Shown: one piece after another, positions 5,793 to 8,536 of the stretch
How the letters are laid out: the number at the start of each line of letters is the position of its first letter
How positions within the stretch are numbered: position 1 is the stretch's first letter
Source: Bacteroidota bacterium
GTDB taxonomy: Bacteria; Bacteroidota; Bacteroidia; Bacteroidales; WCHB1-69
Direction: 5' to 3'
NCBI GenBank assembly: GCA_023392945.1
Contig: JAEWNB010000173.1
Coordinates: 1-8,536 of the forward strand
Length of the DNA: 8,536 bases
Translations under genes and position numbers: made by a program
The notes under the pieces: model-generated
Told to the model about the DNA's origin: nothing
What the model saw: the letters and a program-made list of their open reading frames with translations, nothing else
The model's database searches: none

Positions 5793-8536
5793 TTATTCTT
5801 TTTTGTCACTCCCCGGCATCAGGATAAAGCGCAAGTAATTGTCGTGTTTCATATATTTTGCAGCTGTTTTCAATTCTTCAATAGTGAAGGAATTTATTTC
5901 ATTTTTATATTCATCCAAGGTATAAAGAGGTTCCTCAAAATTATCCTGATAGCAGAGCCATGAAGTCCAGTAATAATTTTCCTTCATGTTTACTTCTCTT
6001 TGGCGACAAAGTTGTTCTTTTGCCTTGTTGAGATCCACTTCAGTAGGTCCATTTGCAATAATTTCATCAATAACTGCCCAAATGGCAGCGGTCAACTCTT
6101 CAATACGTTCTGGTTCACAACCGAGGTAAATTTGCATGTTGACTTTAGGATCGAAAACGTGGGTAGAATATAAGCCGAAAGAAGTGCCGTAAGTTCCTCC
6201 CAACTTCTCACGAATCTGTTCTGTGAGTTTAATATCCACGATTCCGGCAAGCATATCAAGGGCCAAATCGTTGCGGGGATTCCACTGAAACGGAAGTTGC
6301 GTAGCAAAACCCATTTTGGTCTTATCGGCAATTCCCATATAGAGTTTTTTGTCGACAACTCCTTGTGCAAATTTGGAAGACTTATCAAGCCAGATTTCCT
6401 GCTTACCTGTAGAAGGGATGCCTCCTATATATTTCTCGATGAGTAGAATAGCTTTGTCAATGTCAATATTTCCCACAAAATAAAAGTCAAAATCACTTCC
6501 GTTTGAAAATCTTTCTCTAAAAATGCTGTACATTTCGTTCAGATTCATCTGGGAAAGATATTTTTCATCCAAGGCAAAAACTGTTCTTTTGTCATCCGGA
6601 TAGCATGCTTTGCGAAATTGAATGCTAAACTGGTAATCGGGAGAGTTTTTCTGCATGCTGATCTGGGTTTTCCATTCATCGATTTTTCTTTCAAATACTT
6701 CAGGGTCTTTTCTTGGGGCTTCAAAAACCATATATAAATACTGAAGGAATGTTTCAAAATCTTTGGGAGTACTATTTCCATAAAGCATTTCTTGAGTTCC
6801 ATAAACTGAAGCACTAAGATAATATTGTTTTCCCATCATAAACTTAGTATATTCGGCTTGAGAATAGTTTCCGATTCCACAATCCAAGATAACATTGCCT
6901 GCATATTGTGCATTCACTACTTTATTATCGGGATATAGCGAAACTCCTCCTTTGCTGAATGCCTGAAACTGAATTTGATCGTTTTTAAAATCGGTCTTTT
7001 TCAGAGTAACCTTAGCCCCATTACTCAACACAAGTTCAGTGTAGCCAAGTATCTCATTTTCAGTTCGCTTGGTAACTTTTCCGGCAACCGGCTCTTTAGT
7101 TAGGAAAGGCAAGCTGTTAACATTGTCAACATAAGGAGCTGTCTTTAACTTTTTACATTTTGTCATCAGGGCAAGAACTTCTTTTTCGGTTGGCAGCTTA
7201 AACTCTTTCTTTTCAGGCATATTAATACTGAGTGTAATATTATTCTCAGTAATCCACTGTCCGACAAGTTTATTTATTTCATCAAGGTTAATTCCGTCTA
7301 TATATTGTTTTACAATTTCATAATTGATAGAATCTCCCGGAAATGGATTATCCTGAATAAAATTAAATGCCAGATAATAACCAAAATTTTGGGAATTTTT
7401 CTTAGTTGCTTCCTTGGCATTTTTTTCGTACATACTCATCATTTCGCTTTTTGCTCTATCCAGTTCGGTTTGCACATAGCCGTGTTGTTTAACACGTTGC
7501 AACTCGGTAAGTAGCAACTCCAATGTAGGCATTACACGGCCTTCTTTGGCAACAAAATAATGAGAAAAAGCAGAAGTCAGTTCTGACCAGTAATCTCCAA
7601 AATAGGAATAGCCATATTGGAATGGAGAGTTCTTCTTTTCTCCCAACTCACTTATCCTTGCAGTAAACATGTCACAAAATAGAGTATGTACAAGATCCTG
7701 ACGAAAATCTCCGTATGTTCTAACATTAAAATCGGGTTGTTTATAATTAAGACCTATGTTAGTACTGGTTGCTTCAGGGTCTGAGAAAATGGCAATAAGT
7801 GGCTCTGTATTGTCAGGTATGGAGTAAATAGGACGCACAAGAGGCGTAGAAGGCTTTTCATTCATGGTAAAGAAATCTTTAATTTTCTTTTCCATATCTG
7901 CCGGATCAATGTCGCCAACAACTATGACAGCCATATTATCTGTTCTATACCAAGTCTTGTAAAAATTGCGAACAGAACTGTGCTTGAATTTCTGAAGATT
8001 ATCATAAGTACCTATTGGCAATCTGTTTGCATAGCGAGAACCCTTCAACTCAATCGGCAACGTTTTCAGCATAAGACGCTCATCGGCACCCTGATAGAGG
8101 CGCCACTCTTCCGTAATAACTCCTCTTTCTTTTTCAATCTCATCTCCGGTCATCAGCATACCGAAAGCCCACCCGTCAAGAATTTTAAGTCCCATATCAA
8201 AAAGAACACTATCGTCAGTTGGTAAAACCACATAATAAAGTGTGGCATCACAGCCTGTGGAGGCATTAATATCGCCGCCAAAAACAATTCCTTTCTTTTC
8301 AAGTTCATCAATTAAGGTATTTCCGGGATATTGTTTAGTACCATTAAAGCCGAGATGTTCCGTGAAATGAGCTAATCCAACCTGATCATCAGTCTCTAAG
8401 ATGGAGCCTGCATCAACTGCAAGGAAAAAGACCACTCTGTTTTCCGGTTTCTGATTAGCACGGATATAATAAGTTAATCCGTTATCCAATTTGCCTATTT
8501 TAACCTTTGGATCAATCGGTAAAGGGTCATTGGAAT
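5793..8536 (-). CDS. M16 family zinc metallopeptidase, PqqL-like, 5'-partial
   Basis: Large two-repeat M16 (pitrilysin/insulinase-type) peptidase. The frame is open to the window edge at 8536, giving 913 visible residues. The visible protein begins SNDPLPIDPKVKIGKLDNG, which in this family usually follows a signal peptide, so only about 20-30 residues seem to be missing. The zinc site is HFTEH (8355-8369), an inverted HxxEH, with the third ligand Glu about 74 residues on in the IEKERGVITEEWR segment. The C-terminal half is an inactive repeat that keeps the substrate-binding R...Y pair in REKLGGTY (R at 6210-6212, Y at 6189-6191), matching R824/Y831 of insulin-degrading enzyme. The likely role is degradation of peptides in the periplasm or at the envelope, as for E. 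coli PqqL; the location is inference. The in-frame TTG at 8489 is not the start, since homology continues upstream. It converges on the Abi gene and ends at the 5690-5728 terminator. Confidence 0.93.
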   Translation of the reverse strand, partial: SNDPLPIDPKVKIGKLDNGLTYYIRANQKPENRVVFFLAVDAGSILETDDQVGLAHFTEHLGFNGTKQYPGNTLIDELEKKGIVFGGDINASTGCDATLYYVVLPTDDSVLFDMGLKILDGWAFGMLMTGDEIEKERGVITEEWRLYQGADERLMLKTLPIELKGSRYANRLPIGTYDNLQKFKHSSVRNFYKTWYRTDNMAVIVVGDIDPADMEKKIKDFFTMNEKPSTPLVRPIYSIPDNTEPLIAIFSDPEATSTNIGLNYKQPDFNVRTYGDFRQDLVHTLFCDMFTARISELGEKKNSPFQYGYSYFGDYWSELTSAFSHYFVAKEGRVMPTLELLLTELQRVKQHGYVQTELDRAKSEMMSMYEKNAKEATKKNSQNFGYYLAFNFIQDNPFPGDSINYEIVKQYIDGINLDEINKLVGQWITENNITLSINMPEKKEFKLPTEKEVLALMTKCKKLKTAPYVDNVNSLPFLTKEPVAGKVTKRTENEILGYTELVLSNGAKVTLKKTDFKNDQIQFQAFSKGGVSLYPDNKVVNAQYAGNVILDCGIGNYSQAEYTKFMMGKQYYLSASVYGTQEMLYGNSTPKDFETFLQYLYMVFEAPRKDPEVFERKIDEWKTQISMQKNSPDYQFSIQFRKACYPDDKRTVFALDEKYLSQMNLNEMYSIFRERFSNGSDFDFYFVGNIDIDKAILLIEKYIGGIPSTGKQEIWLDKSSKFAQGVVDKKLYMGIADKTKMGFATQLPFQWNPRNDLALDMLAGIVDIKLTEQIREKLGGTYGTSFGLYSTHVFDPKVNMQIYLGCEPERIEELTAAIWAVIDEIIANGPTEVDLNKAKEQLCRQREVNMKENYYWTSWLCYQDNFEEPLYTLDEYKNEINSFTIEELKTAAKYMKHDNYLRFILMPGSDKKE

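Noticed and set aside
7305..8225. Plus-strand open frames (7305-7514, 7980-8225) opposite the M16 gene
   Set aside because: They are antisense shadows of a strongly supported peptidase and show no domain or promoter box.
8487..8489. TTG at 8489 as the start of the M16 peptidase
   Set aside because: The frame continues to the window edge with residues typical of the mature N-terminus (DPLPIDPKV), so the gene is cut by the window rather than starting here.

Overview
The window looks like chromosomal DNA from a member of the Bacteroidetes, most likely the Bacteroidales. The evidence is AT-rich DNA, no clear Shine-Dalgarno sequences, three good matches to the Bacteroidetes -7 promoter box TAnnTTTG (55-62, 4462-4469, 5479-5486), and protein types typical of that group: a rhomboid with a short C-terminal DUF6576-like domain, an Abi_2/AbiF-type HEPN protein, and a PqqL-like two-domain M16 peptidase. 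Species cannot be told from this sequence.

Positions 1-4254 hold a plus-strand operon-like run of four genes behind one recognisable promoter at 55-62: two tandem, divergent rhomboid intramembrane proteases (85-912 and 970-1887), a membrane-anchored endonuclease/exonuclease/phosphatase-fold (EEP) hydrolase (1897-3072), and a membrane-anchored calcineurin-like metallophosphoesterase (3106-4254). Gaps are 57, 9 and 33 bases. All four products are membrane-bound hydrolases with intact catalytic motifs; their substrates cannot be read from sequence.

Positions 4255-5792 form an accessory island. A gene with its own promoter encodes an Abi_2 (AbiD/AbiF-like) HEPN protein with the RNase-type R-x4-H motif. 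Its reading frame breaks at a six-T run (5278-5283). The missing C-terminal part of the family, ending in the typical MGF..NW motif, continues in the -1 frame to 5440. About 50 bases further on there is a second promoter box and a compact GC-rich hairpin (5521-5570) with an inner stem capped by a GCAA (GNRA) tetraloop. It looks like a small structured RNA and is a candidate RNA partner of the HEPN protein. This is the most interesting part of the window. A strong 13-bp terminator hairpin follows at 5690-5728.

Positions 5793-8536 carry the minus-strand gene for a large M16 zinc peptidase. It converges on the Abi gene and its 5' end lies outside the window.
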